From NCBI GenBank assembly GCA_947179485.1, contig OX359249.1:8060001-8124000 (forward strand): a stretch of 64,000 bases of DNA, written 5' to 3'. The notes under the pieces were generated by a model. The model ran no database searches and was not told the DNA's origin. It saw only the letters and a list, made by a program, of their open reading frames with translations. Both the position numbers and the translations under genes were made by a program. How positions within the stretch are numbered: the first letter of the stretch is position 1; every line of letters starts with the position of its first letter. Shown here piece after piece: positions 13,101 through 22,058 of the stretch. This DNA comes from Allacma fusca. Its lineage: Eukaryota > Arthropoda > Collembola > Symphypleona > Sminthuridae.

Positions 13101-16100
13101 AGAAGGAATCACCTGAGACCTGCTCCCTCCCCTCAGGACTAATCTTCTTATCACGCAGTTTTTAAATAATTATACAAATATTTGATTCAGGGGGTTCAAA
13201 ATTTTGAAAACAAAAACGATTTTGAGGCCTCGAAATACTTTTAAAATACTGCAATAACTTTGGTCTTGCGAAGCAAATGTCAATCAATGTTAGCTCATTG
13301 AAAAAGTTTAAAGTTTACACTGATACCTCAATTGAACGGTACGTACATATGTATATGTTCTACAAGCTAAAATAATGGCAACCAAAATGTCCAAAAATTC
13401 AATTAGAAATGTTTGTAGGGTATTCTAATTCACCAATTTTTCGAACAAAATGTAACTTTTGTTTTCGTCAAGAAGGAATCATCTGACATTTTGGCTGTCC
13501 CCCCGCAGGACAAATTATCTTTCAATGAAGTTGTTCAATAAATTTACAAAGTTCAAATTCATTGCCAATGTTTGTTGTTCAAAATTTGGAAAAGCACATT
13601 TTGGGGGCAATTATGAAATTCTCCTTTGGGAGGCTCCCATTGTCGATCATTTATTGGTATATGCAGGATTATTATTAAGTAGTTTTTTTAAAAAAAGGGG
13701 GAACTGACCGAGGTTCTCAGGTAAGGATCCACAGGATTTCTGTCTAGTTTTGCCTTAATGAGCAAATAAGTACAAAGTGAGAGGGCGAGAACGTTGAGGA
13801 CTCCCAAAATAGGTCCCATATTCTGATAGATGGATACGCAAAGAGTAGGATTGATGTAAACCACGCACCCGAGCATGGCCAACGATCCAACGTAGTAAAG
13901 CTCACCATTTGCCTGTAAAAGTAAAGCAGTCATCAAACTAATTTGTATTTTATACGTTAATGATGAGAAATAAATTATATGAAGGATTGCTTGTCCATTT
14001 ATTACATCCTTGAATAACACAAATCCCTCCAGCGTTGAGTCATTACCTTCATCTTTTCTAAATTACAGTCAAATATGTTCCTTAAAAATAAAAGTTTTAT
14101 TCGGAACAATTTTTTCTACCACATTTGACATTTTTGAACATTTTTAATGTGAAAGTTAGGTACGGTTCTTCATGGTTGAAGGTAAATTAAATTCTCGGTA
14201 TAACATTCCAATATTTATGTTCTAACATTTTGTTAAAATACAGTAATACTGAAGAAACTCAAATTTTACATTTTGAACCATCGGTTTCTAAATAAGTTCA
14301 AGTTGCCTCTAAATCTTTATTTTCTCTTACCCCATACGAGGGACAATCATGGAAAATATCTGAGTTCCCCAATTCCAAGCAAATTGTTTTCCCGATTTTC
14401 TAAAATATGCTTCATGTCAGTATTTACGGTCAAATCGTTCCAAAATGGGAAGCAAAAAATCTAATGTTTTAAAGATTTCAGATAAGCTATTTTTTATTAG
14501 CATAATTTTTTTATACTTCTCAAAAAGTTAGATGATAACCTCGCTCGTTGTTTGAAATTTCCGGCAAACATTTGAAGTAAAATTAGGGGATATTCACCAG
14601 TCTCAGGAAAAAAGAGGAAGAGAAATTTGCTTCCTGTTGTAGTTTTATCAGAGAAGATCTGGTGCAGTAAAAAAAGTAAATTCGTTTTGAATTTTTGACT
14701 TTTTGGGTTTGTTTTTTACATTTTATTTCATCATCCCAAATTCAAAACGTCGACCCAGTAGGAGCCAGAAATATACGTTTTGTAATCAAAGTTTTGACTT
14801 GTGTGGAAATATGTTAGGATGTTGAGGTTTAAACAAATATAGACTTTGCACTTTGTTTTTCGTTAGATCACTCTGACCATAAATATTGACCTAGGTGGTA
14901 AATTGTGTGATACTCGATCCACCATGTAATAAATAATTCCTTGCTTTTACGAGCAAATGAAAGCAATGAACTGCAGCGATACTTGAAAGCAATATCATGA
15001 TCAAGGCTTTCAAAGTCTTGTTGTCTTCACTGGATGCTAAAAGCATTGTGTGCCATTGCCATAGCTCATGATTATGATACAACCGGGAAAAAACAAGCAA
15101 CAGCTGATCGCCAGAGAGTGAAGAAAAAAAGTGAAACCATTGTTTCACATAAGGGTCAGGAGTCAGGATATCAGCTACATATCTTCATAGAATGTCTCCA
15201 TAAAAAAACAAATTAAGTACTTACTCGCAACAACGAACTTGATTTCAATACTGAAACTCGCCCTGTTATCCGCACTGCCGAGATGTTAAACCTGGGTTTA
15301 AATAGCAAGACCCGAATATACTGATAATTTTTAATGCATAAAGAGCAGTTTCAGTAGCGTCAGAATTTTTTATCATTTCGTATCAACGTTACGTAAATAT
15401 TTTGCGTAGCATTAGAAAATGTTACTACTGTCTACTGTATCTACATATGTACATGCTGTTTCTATAAGTAATACTCTCTGTAAGACCCTTTTTAACAGCA
15501 TTGTCTATGCAGGGGGCAAGAATATTTGGATATATTCTAGTTTAAAACACAAGGTTATTTTTCTCCTTTTAGCATTTAAGGGAAGGACATTTTTTCTGCG
15601 AGGCAAAATTTTGCTCCTTCCATTTTAGGGGTACTCTTACACAGAGAGTCCCTGTAATGTATGTAGTGTACATATTATGTACCTATTCTAGAAGGGACTA
15701 AGAACAGCCTTTATTGCTTGTCAACTATGTATATCTATATGTATGGACGGGTATACTGAATTACATGTACCTGTGGTAGGCTAGACATGACCAACTTTCC
15801 GTACGAAGATACTGACAGACAATGACAGATAAATTGTAATATTTTTCTCATCATCACTTTAGTGCAAGCTCCATTCCAGTCTCCCAACCCTTGATTACAT
15901 AAACAGTCAGCTATATGACAGTTCTCATATCTTCGTGTCCGCTTGAGCAGAGGAGACACGAAGAGCTCTAATCTAATGTACAGAATATCTGAAGTATGAG
16001 GGTAGTGCTAACCTGGTAGATTGGAGTGTACCCGAAGGACGTGGTTGGACCGGGGAACTTTTTAGAAGGTATCCAAAGCCATAGTAAAGCCCAAGCCAAG

Positions 16101-16264
16101 AGGCTCCCTACGACTTTCCATGCGAAACAATTCCCCAGAATGAACCATGTCTGGAATTTCCGGTCCGGGTTACCCGCCTGAGCCAAATATTGTGCCGCTG
16201 ATGTGAAGATTATGAGAAATAAAGGGGGCACAATGTGATAACTAAGAGTCAGACCAGCAGACAT
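1153..16264 (-). CDS. DHCR7: 7-dehydrocholesterol reductase (sterol delta-7 reductase), 4 exons
   Basis: Four exons on the minus strand: 16264-16013, 13912-13709, 6932-6468 and 1476-1153. All junctions are GT-AG and phase 0, giving 414 residues (human DHCR7 has 475). From memory of the human protein, matching stretches include the exon 3 start (FHEFYRGMELHPR), a DITLDRAGYYLCWG region, the ERG4/ERG24 signature LLVSGWWGLARKINYSFELG, and the C-terminus (FRDEEKCKNKYG, then VPYRLIPHVF). The family consists of polytopic ER membrane enzymes that reduce the C7-C8 double bond of 7-dehydrocholesterol using NADPH. Hydrophobic segments occur throughout. The start at MSAGLTLSYH is the first Met of exon 1; an AG at 16270-16269 just upstream suggests a 5' UTR intron, so the N-terminus could be longer. 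LBR or delta-14 reductase is a less likely alternative, because the WWGxxRxxNY and C-terminal residues fit DHCR7 better. A whole second gene lies antisense in intron 2. Confidence 0.9.
1477..6467 (-). other. DHCR7 intron 3, no second gene seen
   Basis: About 5 kb between the third and last DHCR7 exons. The short open frames here lack codon structure or recognisable motifs. It holds scattered fragments resembling the CTCGTTATAAGGG ends of the TA-flanked MITE family seen at 10.5-11.2 kb, a TTTGCAC heptamer run near 3860-3900, a C-rich run near 3521-3535, and a word array at 4660-4980. Confidence 0.6.
4660..4980. repeat. degenerate TTGAGTTTGACC word array
   Basis: About 320 bases made largely of variants of TTGAGTTTGACC(A/T)C and its neighbours (ACTCGAGTTTGACCAAG, CCTCAAGTTTGACCTTAA). 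The style matches the word-rich interiors of the hAT elements later in the window, but no terminal inverted repeats or target duplication could be found, so the class is open. Confidence 0.5.
7511..7540. repeat. (ATTC)n microsatellite
   Basis: About seven tandem copies of the tetranucleotide ATTC inside DHCR7 intron 2, upstream of the nested antisense gene. Confidence 0.9.
7827..11755 (+). CDS. orphan five-helix membrane protein, 5 exons, nested antisense in DHCR7 intron 2
   Basis: Exons 7827-8150, 9358-9503, 10654-10747, 11260-11385 and 11573-11755 join with GT-AG borders and compatible phases (0, 2, 0, 0) into 290 residues ending IFVLTSS. Residues 1-95 are hydrophilic, rich in Ser, Arg and Glu, and look disordered and cytosolic (repeated RS and SSS motifs, SEPGSESANPDD). 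Then come about five hydrophobic stretches, one near each of: FFCFVMLIKCLQLLM, HAVGFFVVTCCYGYIL, ILPASVLFMAIFTVAM, ISALSSVLFFATAMALL and IWLPAVIAAEILIFVL. I do not recognise the family; a tetraspan or MARVEL-like fold was considered but no signature was seen. The start is the first Met of an open exon with a weak upstream context. MITE ends lie close to the acceptors of exons 3 and 4. The frame could be incomplete at the 5' end. Confidence 0.68.
10468..10635. mobile_element. TA-flanked MITE, Tc1/mariner-pogo type
   Basis: 168 bp flanked by TA on both sides. Left end CAGTAAAGTCTCGTTATAAG, right end (reverse complement) GAGTAAAATCTCGTTATA. No coding capacity. The terminal sequence and TA target resemble the pogo/Tigger group of Tc1/mariner. 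Its right end is 18 bases from the splice acceptor of exon 3 of the nested membrane-protein gene. Confidence 0.75.
10773..11023. mobile_element. second copy of the TA MITE family
   Basis: Left end CAGTAAAATCTCGTTATAAG; right end, on the opposite strand, reads CATACCTCGTTAGAAGGGAC. About 250 bp inside intron 3 of the nested gene. The termini are more diverged than in the copy at 10468, so the right boundary is approximate. Confidence 0.6.
11151..11249. mobile_element. short TA MITE copy abutting an exon
   Basis: About 100 bp with ends GAAAGTCTCGTTATAAGGG and, inverted, GGAAAGTCTCGTTAAA. Its right end (ACGAGACTTTCCCCC) supplies the pyrimidine tract of the acceptor that begins exon 4 of the nested gene at 11260. 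Boundaries are approximate. Confidence 0.55.
13085..13640. repeat. diverged direct repeat in DHCR7 intron 2
   Basis: Two related stretches begin AGAAGGAATCACCTGA near 13100 and AGAAGGAATCATCTGA near 13470. Each continues into a C-rich run, CAGGAC, then an AT-rich tail with TTCAAAATTT. This is a dispersed repeat of unknown class; no coding signal was seen. Confidence 0.45.
13913..16012 (-). other. DHCR7 intron 1, no gene supported
   Basis: A 2.1 kb intron. Open frames at 14891-15148 (minus) and 15034-15216 (plus) overlap each other and show no family motif or splice structure. I see nothing else of note. Confidence 0.55.
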
Positions 16265-16571
16265 TTTTTCTGCACCTACAAATTTGACAGGAGACGGTTA
16301 GAGGAACAAAATTTGTATAATAATTTTGGCACCTGCTAAAAATAAATGTGTACTGGAGATTACGGCAAATTATTGGAATAATTTTTAACACCTGAAATAA
16401 TACTATTTGAACAATTGAAAAATATACACTTTCAACAGGTAGATCGCCCCAATAATTTCCCAGTAATTCTGGACATGTAGTGAATGTAAATAAAAATGTA
16501 GAACAATAATTTGCATTGAAACGCGGATGAGCAAATTATTCAAATTGTTGCAACTTAAATGTAACTAAAAA

Positions 16572-17232
16572 ATGTTACTGTTTGCTTATGCTTACTCAAT
16601 AATAAGTATCCAAGGCTGCTTTAAGGAAAGTCAAGCGACCAAGTCAATGGTCGCTGATGGATGGACTGAGTGGCTTCATGTAACTTGAGTACAGTTATTA
16701 AGCCCTGGGTTACACGCACGTTTACTCATATATTGCAAGTGTATACGAATTTAGATGAGGTGTGCAAAAACTTTGGGACATGCATTTATGGGAATAGGAT
16801 ATCTAATACGTGTTATTGTGTACAATTCATTGATTAAATAATTAATAGGGGGTTCGTAGGTGAATACTTGTGCAAAGCTGTTAATGAACGGGTAGTAGAG
16901 AATGGGAAGTACAGTGTACACTCCGGCTATAACACTCTCATAGAGAGCATTTTCTGTATATATAAGGGCGAAAATATTTGGGAGACATTCCACGCTTTTT
17001 AACATGTAGTCCATTTATTTTTACTTATAAGAAGCATAGGAATACAGCTGTACAATTTTGTTTCTTTCAGTGTATCTGGTGTAAAGGGAGGGTACTGTAT
17101 GCAGAATCAAGTGAGATAACTTTACATCAGAGATATCGTGCGTGCCAGAGTGCTAGTAGCAGGTGCATGTTTGTCAACTGTAATTTAAAAGGTACTACAG
17201 GAGCAGGTGAAACTAAGTACAAAAAGGAATAA
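16572..17232 (+). CDS. possible small cysteine-containing secreted protein, 2 exons
   Basis: A possible first exon at 16572-16679 encodes a short hydrophobic start (MLLFAYAYSIISIQG) and ends at CAT|GTAACT. A better supported exon at 17071-17232 follows a clear acceptor (TTTGTTTCTTTCAG) and reads CIWCKGRVLYAESSEI, further cysteines, and a lysine-rich end. Both are phase 0, so they join into about 89 residues. The five or six cysteines would fit an extracellular protein, but the first donor is weak and the leader is short, so the joining is a guess. Confidence 0.25.
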
Positions 17233-17341
17233 GTATAGCATATAAGGATGTTTCATGTAGTTTTTGTTACTTAGTTTTAGTCGACTGTAAAAAAATCATT
17301 AAATCTCGGCAAAACATACGAGAACGTGGCTGGTTTTTTAC

Positions 17342-17450
17342 ATGCGTTTTCTGGACTCTTTAGTCTTTACAGTAATTTGCCTCGTTGGTGATTACGCTAC
17401 ACGAGGTTTAGGACAATGTAATGATAAGAAGTTCACCTGTTCCAATACAG
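17342..17450 (+). CDS. possible signal-peptide exon of a secreted protein (partial)
   Basis: The exon starts with Met and a plausible secretory leader (MRFLDSLVFTVICLVG), followed by GLGQCNDKKFTCSNT, and ends in phase 1 at ACAG|GTGATT. The pattern CxxxxFxC resembles the opening of an LDL-receptor class A repeat. No convincing continuing exon with CI...CD...DC was found before the ING gene, so this could be a relic, an incomplete gene or a chance frame. Confidence 0.3.
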
Positions 17451-18976
17451 GTGATTATCACTTGAAACACTTGAGCATGTTATAGGTTATGTAAAAATGT
17501 AGAACAGGAAAATAACAATAAATTGTTAGGTAAAACATTTTTCAGTACTAGAATAATTTCCTTGTATCGAAAATTAGCTGAAGGAGGTTCCTAAAACCAA
17601 TTTTTTTCGAGAGTAAAAGAATTATTATTACTAACAGGGGGATCAGAAAAGATACTTATTTATTTCAAGAAGAATTACATTTAAATGGATCAGCAGATCT
17701 GTGTAACTGAAGTTACTACTTACAATAATTGGGAAGGAGTTTTCTCCATAACAATTTACAATCAGATTAAGAATTAAAGTTCATTTATTTATGAGAAGTT
17801 ACATAATACTTTTTACAAGCATCACTGTTTCTTTGTGAAAAATGGTAGCATTACTTAGAAATAGTTCATTGTACGCACAAATATTTAACTAAAAACAATA
17901 ATAATTATTATTACTCAACAGCATAGCTAACTGGCAAAAGTTTTGACAACAGCTTGGCAGGCTCTAATCTTGTCCAAACAAGGGAGACAAATCCTCACAG
18001 TTCTTACTTGACCGGGTTCAATAAAAACAATTTATAGGGTAGTAATGCAACAGGTTAAGTAAACACTACCGGCATAGTCAAGATTTTCAGCCAAGAAAGT
18101 GCAACAGAGAATATACACTTAAAAAATGAACAATAATAAGTATTATTATTGTAAAAACCACAGCAATGCTTACAATAGCTGATAGTTAGTACTAAAAGAG
18201 ATATTACATATTTCCTTTGGAAGAGCATTACTGTCTGTATTCTAGGTATTCACGGTGTGTTCCAGCAAACCAGTCTCTTTTGATTCTGTTTGATACAATA
18301 ATAGTAATGTATTACACTACTAAAGGTACAGTAACTTCAAAATTACGGATAATTACATGAAACAGTCAACTATGTATATCTACAGAATTAAAAACCCACT
18401 TGCTGTTTCGAAGCATTTAATCACTGATTACATGCTTAAAACACAGCCAGTAGCAGTTATTAGAATTACACAGAACGTAACAGAATAGTTACAATTAGTT
18501 ATATTTTTATAATCTTGCATTATTTTCATTTTTTGATTTCGTTCAACCAAAATATTGTAATAGCAAACAAAACCATGTATAGGTAACAATAAAATCGTCG
18601 TTTATGGTAGTACTTGGTGAGTATGAAAAATCCTGGGTAGCATTAACAGCGTCAAGAATAAGAACACAATTATAAATGTCATTATTACAATATATGTAAC
18701 TAAAAACTTGCAAGTTAAAAGAACGCACGATTCCCCAACTGGCTCTGAGTACTGATTTGTTGCAATCTGTAAACGTTGGAACTCAAAGAATAGCTGCTGA
18801 GATGACTGATATATAGATATAAATCTATATACATAATGGAGTATGGGGTGTACAGATAATTTCATTATATTAACACGATGTATCACGTTAGTGATGCAAA
18901 ACTTTTTGAGGACGCTGTTTAAATAAGCATCCTGTGGTAGATTCCAAGACTTGCTTCGAAAAACATACATTGTCCA

Positions 18977-20596
18977 TTAAGATTTTTCCTCCTTCTCTCG
19001 ATTGTACTTCTCTAACTCTTTAAGAAATATAGCTTTCGGCTTCATGACATTCGGGCGGTCGCCGCGGCATTTGGGGCAGTACCATTTTCCTTTTGGCTTG
19101 TAAGAGGAATTCAACTGAACACAAGAAAAATGAAACCATTCTATCGGGCAGAGGTCATTATCGCAACCAATCATCTCACCATAAGACACCTGCGAAAAAA
19201 ATTATGTATACACTAAACATTTTGGGTTACATATTATTAATTTTGAATCAAATTTTGTAGCCAAACTTACCTGATCGCATAGACAATATGTTGGCTCATC
19301 AGGATCAATAGGAATACTAGGTGGAGAATTTTCCAGTTGCTTCTTGCGTTTCTTGTATTTCTTTTCATTAGTGTCCTTCTTATGCTGAGACTGCTTCTTA
19401 GGGGTAGTGGTAGAACTCGAAGATCCCGCATTCACTACTCCGGAACCAGAGGAGCTAGCCAATTTTTCGTCCGTTAATGAGGTATTTTTACTTGAATTCC
19501 CCGTTGCCTCACCATGAGAACTTTGACTTGAACCACCGCCTGTAGCCATTGACGCAATGGAAGCTTTAACATTTTCAGTGGATGCGGTGCTGTGGGCGTG
19601 GGAAGCTGCATGGGATGATGAATTTCTAGAATGTTGGTGGTTATCTACAACAGCGGACAAGTTTTCTGAAAAAGAAGTCGCCTCTAAAGTAGAAGGACCC
19701 AAAATTGAAGGAACGTAAACTTCGTGACGAGCGCGCCTTGCCCTCTTCACGGGTTTCTCCGATACTTCCATGGCTTTCGAATCAACTCTCGAGTCATTCT
19801 CTTGATCTCTGGTATACCCTGTAAAAATAAGTTTTCAATATAAAAGGGAAAATAAATGTCGGAAAATTGATTTTTGAATAAAAGTACTTAAGTCGTCAAT
19901 TCTATTTAAAATAGATAATTACCTAAATTCTTCAAGTCCAGATCCAGTTGTCGGACTTTATTGTCCATATAATCTTGAATTTGTTGAGTTATCTGAAGCT
20001 TCTCATCTCCTTTATCCTGAGCACTCATTAAAGCATGCTGGATTTTTAGCTTCGAGACTCCAGGATTTGGTACGTCCGGACAATCCAATAGAACTGTTAA
20101 CTGATGCTCTACGTCTTTCAGGAACTCTGATATCCCATAAAATCACCGAATAAGCTTTGTTAATGTTCGGAACTCATAACCACCCCAAATACTCTCCAAA
20201 TAACTAGTCAAAATCACAACATCCTGTCCATCCTTTCAAAAAGCTCAAAGTTCTCCTAATCATCAACTATAGTAAGCACATCAGCAAAACTGTCTTAACA
20301 ATTCATCAGTACAAATAATTTACAAACACTTAAGATCCTACCACAACAAAGATCAATTTAAAACCCCTCCTGGAGCCCGAATAATTTCCTCAACCTAACA
20401 TATGTATATTACATAACATATGTTATATTTCATTAAAAAATTCAAACAATTCCCACTCACTCTGATATTCTACATCCAGCTCTCTCATTCTTGTAGCTTG
20501 TTTCTGCACATCGTCCGGTAAGTTCTCACAGGAGTCAAAGTAGTCCTCCAAGTACGTTGCCAGGAACAGGGACTCCAGGGCTTGTTGATTGATCAT
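18977..20596 (-). CDS. ING1/ING2: ING1/ING2-type tumour-suppressor-like chromatin reader, 4 coding exons
   Basis: Coding exons 20596-20461, 20126-19923, 19818-19271 and 19189-18977, phases 1, 1 and 0, give 366 residues. The N-terminal ING domain begins [20 protein letters not shown] and continues through [20 protein letters not shown]. The C-terminal PHD finger reads [20 protein letters not shown], then PIEWFHFSC and [11 protein letters not shown], with the Cys4-His-Cys3 zinc ligands present. In the family this finger binds trimethylated H3K4 and recruits Sin3/HDAC or acetyltransferase complexes; ING1/2 rather than ING3/4/5 is chosen from [21 protein letters not shown]. Between them is a linker of about 180 residues rich in Ser, Thr and His with KRARRARHE and KKYKKRKKQ basic runs, a likely nuclear localisation signal. 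It is longer than vertebrate ING1/2 (about 280 aa), and the finger carries SSY before KPKGKW. Confidence 0.93.
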
Positions 20597-22058
20597 TGTG
20601 CACGACAACTGTCTGACTTTGGCCACTGAAATAGAATACATCATCCCATCAAGATATATTTCCAAATCCAGCTTTTTCATTCCCAAGAGTACTATACTAA
20701 TACTCATCTACATAATTACGGCAACAAGCACCAGTAACAACAAATGATTGCTAATATTAATGTTTTATTCCCCAAGACAAACTGTCAAAGCTTTGGTCAC
20801 TGTAATTGAAATATCCCCTGGTCAAAATAATTTCCCAAGCCTAACTGTCTGTAATAACCCTTTATTTTAAAATCCCTAATAATAATAATAATTAATTTTT
20901 TTTCTAAGAACAAGTCTCTTTATCAATAAACATTACTAGCTGATAATTGTGCGAGACAACTGTCTAAACCAAACCCTCTAATCTTTGGCCGCTGAAATAG
21001 AGCCTTCATCTCGACAACATACATTTACTTCGAATTCCAAGTGGTTCATTTCCATGAATAAAGCTAGTAATTACTAATTACCCTATTATTATTATTTCTA
21101 AGAACACACACCACCAAAATCTTTATCCACTGAAAAACAGAACACATCACGTGGTCAGATGTACCCAAATCAGATTGTCCTACTACTACGATTGCTATTA
21201 ATATATTATCTCTTGGAACAGAAATCAATTAAGCACAATAATTAATATCACTAAAAACTAAATGTCTGGATTCATCCTTCCTCACAATAATCATCTAAAT
21301 TTTGACCAGAGAGACAAAAATGAAGGATCATCTGGCACTACTAAAATACTTCCAAATCCACCCAATCATCTCTAAGATTTGTAATGATTGTAATAACTAG
21401 ATATCCCATTACTTTATTTTTAATTCAAACGCCATTTAAGGACCCAATCAACCACCAGTAAGAACAAAACAAACACCAGGGATAAGGCAATTCCCAGAGA
21501 TGCCAGAACATAATAAATACAGCCCCAGCTCCCCGTCACAAAATTTTGTTTTGGAATATGGCGTGGAAATGAAATTGAAACTCTCACTTACCTCTTAGCT
21601 TATTTTTAAGATTATAAATTAGGGCTTAATTCTGAGTACAGCTTATTGCGATCATTGGAAGGAAGAGGAACTTTCTTATAAACTATATGAGAAATCTATT
21701 GTTTGAAAAATGATTGCTGGAGAAACGTACCCTGACCATAATATACCTCCATAGCAGTATTAATAAAAAAAAGCACTTGTACAACAACACTCACACTCAA
21801 ACTCACTCCGTGAACGGCAAACAGAGACAGCTGATTTTGCTATATGCTCCTCAAAGAGAGGCTCCGCTCCTGCAGATTCACAGTATATATAGCTCATTCT
21901 CAGTCTATTACCGAGCTTTCAATTTACAAGCTAAAGCTTCTACGAATGTCAAGGCGGAGCTTCAATCCAGGGGCCAGTCAGAGCGAGGCGGGAAAAAGAG
22001 TTTATCTGTCAAAAATCCTATGTTTACCACTGAGTCCCACTTCTGTAACTTGTATTTA
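20597..22058 (-). promoter_or_regulatory. ING 5' UTR, first intron and likely promoter region
   Basis: An acceptor TTCAG lies just upstream at 20630-20626, so the 5' UTR probably starts its coding-side exon at 20625. A strong donor (AAGAG|GTAAGTGAG on the minus strand) at about 21591 could end a non-coding first exon. GC content rises at 21800-22000, which would suit a promoter. The intron contains diverged copies of the exon-start sequence (see findings). No core promoter element was identified. Confidence 0.4.

Noticed and set aside
15034-15216. 60-codon plus frame overlapping an 85-codon minus frame
   Set aside because: No splice context or recognisable domain on either strand; within a DHCR7 intron.
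18602-18970. 122-codon minus-strand frame after the ING stop
   Set aside because: It lies in the probable ING 3' UTR, is AT-driven and has no family motif.
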